This document shows positions 17,905-18,944 of a stretch of DNA of 18,944 bases, one piece after another. The notes under the pieces are model-generated. The model was not told the DNA's origin and made no database searches. It saw nothing but the letters and a program-made list of their open reading frames with translations. The position numbers and the translations under genes were made by a program. Source of the stretch: Eimeria necatrix (Eukaryota > Apicomplexa > Conoidasida > Eucoccidiorida > Eimeriidae); NCBI RefSeq assembly GCF_000499385.1, contig NW_013654201.1, forward strand, positions 1-18,944, given 5' to 3'. Every line of letters starts with the position of its first letter. Within the stretch, counting starts at the first letter, position 1.

Positions 17905-18003
17905 CTACACAATGAAGTGCATGGGCACTGGCAAAACTTTGCGGTAGCTGATGCTAGGACGAGAGATTGCTGCTTTATTAAATTGAACGTATACTATCGC
18001 TAG

Positions 18004-18671
18004 AACACTACAAAACAGTTACTATCCATATGTGTGGCTTTGGGCCTTGGCCGCAAAACGCGACTTTTTCCACGTTCGCTGTTTCCGTGAAAGAGTGCTT
18101 TGGTCTTCGAAATTTATAGGCCTAAGAAGCTGTTATGATGTGACGCTTCCAGCTGTTGCATATACTACACGCCAACGTGGTGCAAACAAAAGGCGTGGCA
18201 CCCTTGCAGCTCGTGAGTTGCGCTCGGCGAATGTGACGAATCCGTGAGATTGTAAATACTATTCAGATGCATGCAGACGCCCACTTCCCAGTGTAGAGCA
18301 ACATGCTCATACATCTCATGTAATGGGATCCGTAGTGCTGAAATTGCATTTTTTTTGATAGGACAAACACTATGTGATTGACTAGTATGCAAATGTCAGC
18401 AAATACAGTGGACGCTGGCGGACCGCGCATGCTGCGGCAGCATGCCGTCTGTCCCATAGAATGCGCGAAGGTGGAGATGCGTGAGAACAGCGCCGCTTTG
18501 AGCGTTCAAGCTATTCGATGCAACAAATGCTGCATTCTTGATGCAGTCGGAGTGGAGAGTTTTGCACGCAGAACTGCAATGTATGCATGTGCGTTGCAGC
18601 CTTCAAGTGGTGACGTCATCGCGTTTGACGCTCAGGATGCGGTAGCTGTGATCGTATTCCATGCGAATTAA
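18004..18671 (+). CDS. Candidate two-exon gene segment with GTGAGT donor
   Basis: Not recognised. Exon 1 (about 18004-18212) is open and basic, ending GCA GCT C before GTGAGTTG at 18213, a near-consensus donor. Exon 2 (18400-18671) follows TGTCAG; the one base left by exon 1 plus CA restores the frame, giving a 187-base intron. In exon 2, 39 of 90 codons begin with G, strong evidence of coding. Its product is Ala/Val-rich with seven cysteines, including CNKCC, and ends with a hydrophobic-acidic stretch (DAQDAVAVIVFHAN) at TAA 18669-18671. Alternatives are an acceptor at 18408 in the same phase, or an unspliced 94-residue protein from ATG at 18387. An identity for exon 1 is less certain than for exon 2. 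Confidence 0.42.
18427..18445. repeat. Perfect 19-base inverted repeat
   Basis: GCATGCTGC-G-GCAGCATGC: two 9-base arms around a single G, each holding GCATGC. It lies inside the best-supported exon candidate and could be a dimeric binding site, a short hairpin in the transcript, or a coincidence of coding sequence. Confidence 0.85.
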
Positions 18672-18762
18672 AAGGCGATAGACAGCGTGACACGAGCTCG
18701 GGTTCCAGAGTTTGTGTGCAGTGTGGGTTTTTCAGGCGATATCTGTAGAGTTCATACACTGA

Positions 18763-18902
18763 TTTCTCGGCCCAACTGTGTTGCAACAACGCACCAAAAG
18801 GGCTACAATCGACGATAACTTAGCATGGACGCCGACGTCCCAGTTGCTTCACATCCAAAACGTCGAAGTTCGCTATGAATTTGGGCCGCTCACTGGGGCG
18901 AC
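18763..18902 (+). CDS. Candidate exon at the right edge
   Basis: Not recognised. An open frame (46 codons plus two bases) ends in GGGGCGAC|GTGAGA, a good donor at 18903; without splicing it meets TGA at 18904. The product is polar then aliphatic (SQLLHIQNVEVRYEFG). No in-frame ATG exists. An acceptor ATAACTTAG at 18823 would start it at 18824 in phase 1. In another frame an ATG with good context (AGCATGG, 18825) opens a 17-residue reading. If the gene at 18004-18671 does not stop at 18671, this could be its next exon. Confidence 0.28.
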
Positions 18903-18944
18903 GTGAGACATGAACTGCGAATTCACTACAAGCAAATCATTGCA

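Overview
The window reads as eukaryotic nuclear DNA with very few genes. No frame on either strand stays open beyond about 160 codons. The lengths of the open frames are close to what chance gives at this base composition (mid-40s percent GC by eye). There are no ribosome-binding sites or operons, and no rRNA, tRNA, CRISPR array or transposase was seen. Several open segments lie between good GT-AG splice signals, which suggests small exons. CpG is not depleted, so a vertebrate is unlikely. The hexamer GCATGC, part of the TGCATGC element known from apicomplexan promoters, occurs about three times more often than expected. A coccidian or related alveolate is therefore possible, but this is only a weak inference. 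No protein could be recognised, and every coding call below is an exon candidate rather than an established gene.

Left edge (1-194): a GC-rich, G-first-codon stretch that looks like the 3' end of a plus-strand gene, with a 69-base intron. About 1.7 kb of G/T-rich, non-coding-looking DNA follows. From 1876 to 2891 lies a rearranged block. It holds a 190-198-base direct duplication carrying TGCATGCA, a perfect 75-base repeat that copies a 3' splice site and the start of an exon, and a 69-base tandem repeat that is in frame in a 138-codon open exon (2517-2932).

Middle (3000-14600): mostly empty, with scattered small candidates. The best is 8395-9466. There, a small cysteine-rich frame is followed by a frame with one clear membrane segment and then a basic tail, an arrangement that could be the end of a type I membrane protein. 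Frames at 4349-4500, 5069-5305 (minus), 6727-7412 (minus), 9961-10341 and 10399-10599 also show some coding character.

Right part (14650-18944): the densest set of candidates. These are 14650-15246 (two segments), 15701-15865 (minus), 15953-16105 (with an in-frame 12-codon repeat), 16602-16784, 17438-17574, 17599-17904 (minus), a phase-matched exon pair at 18004-18671 with a GTGAGT donor, and a frame at 18763-18902 ending in a GTGAGA donor.

The coding evidence used is base composition, the excess of G and of purines at first codon positions, splice-site quality and phase agreement, all counted by hand. RNA-seq or a translated homology search would settle most of it.
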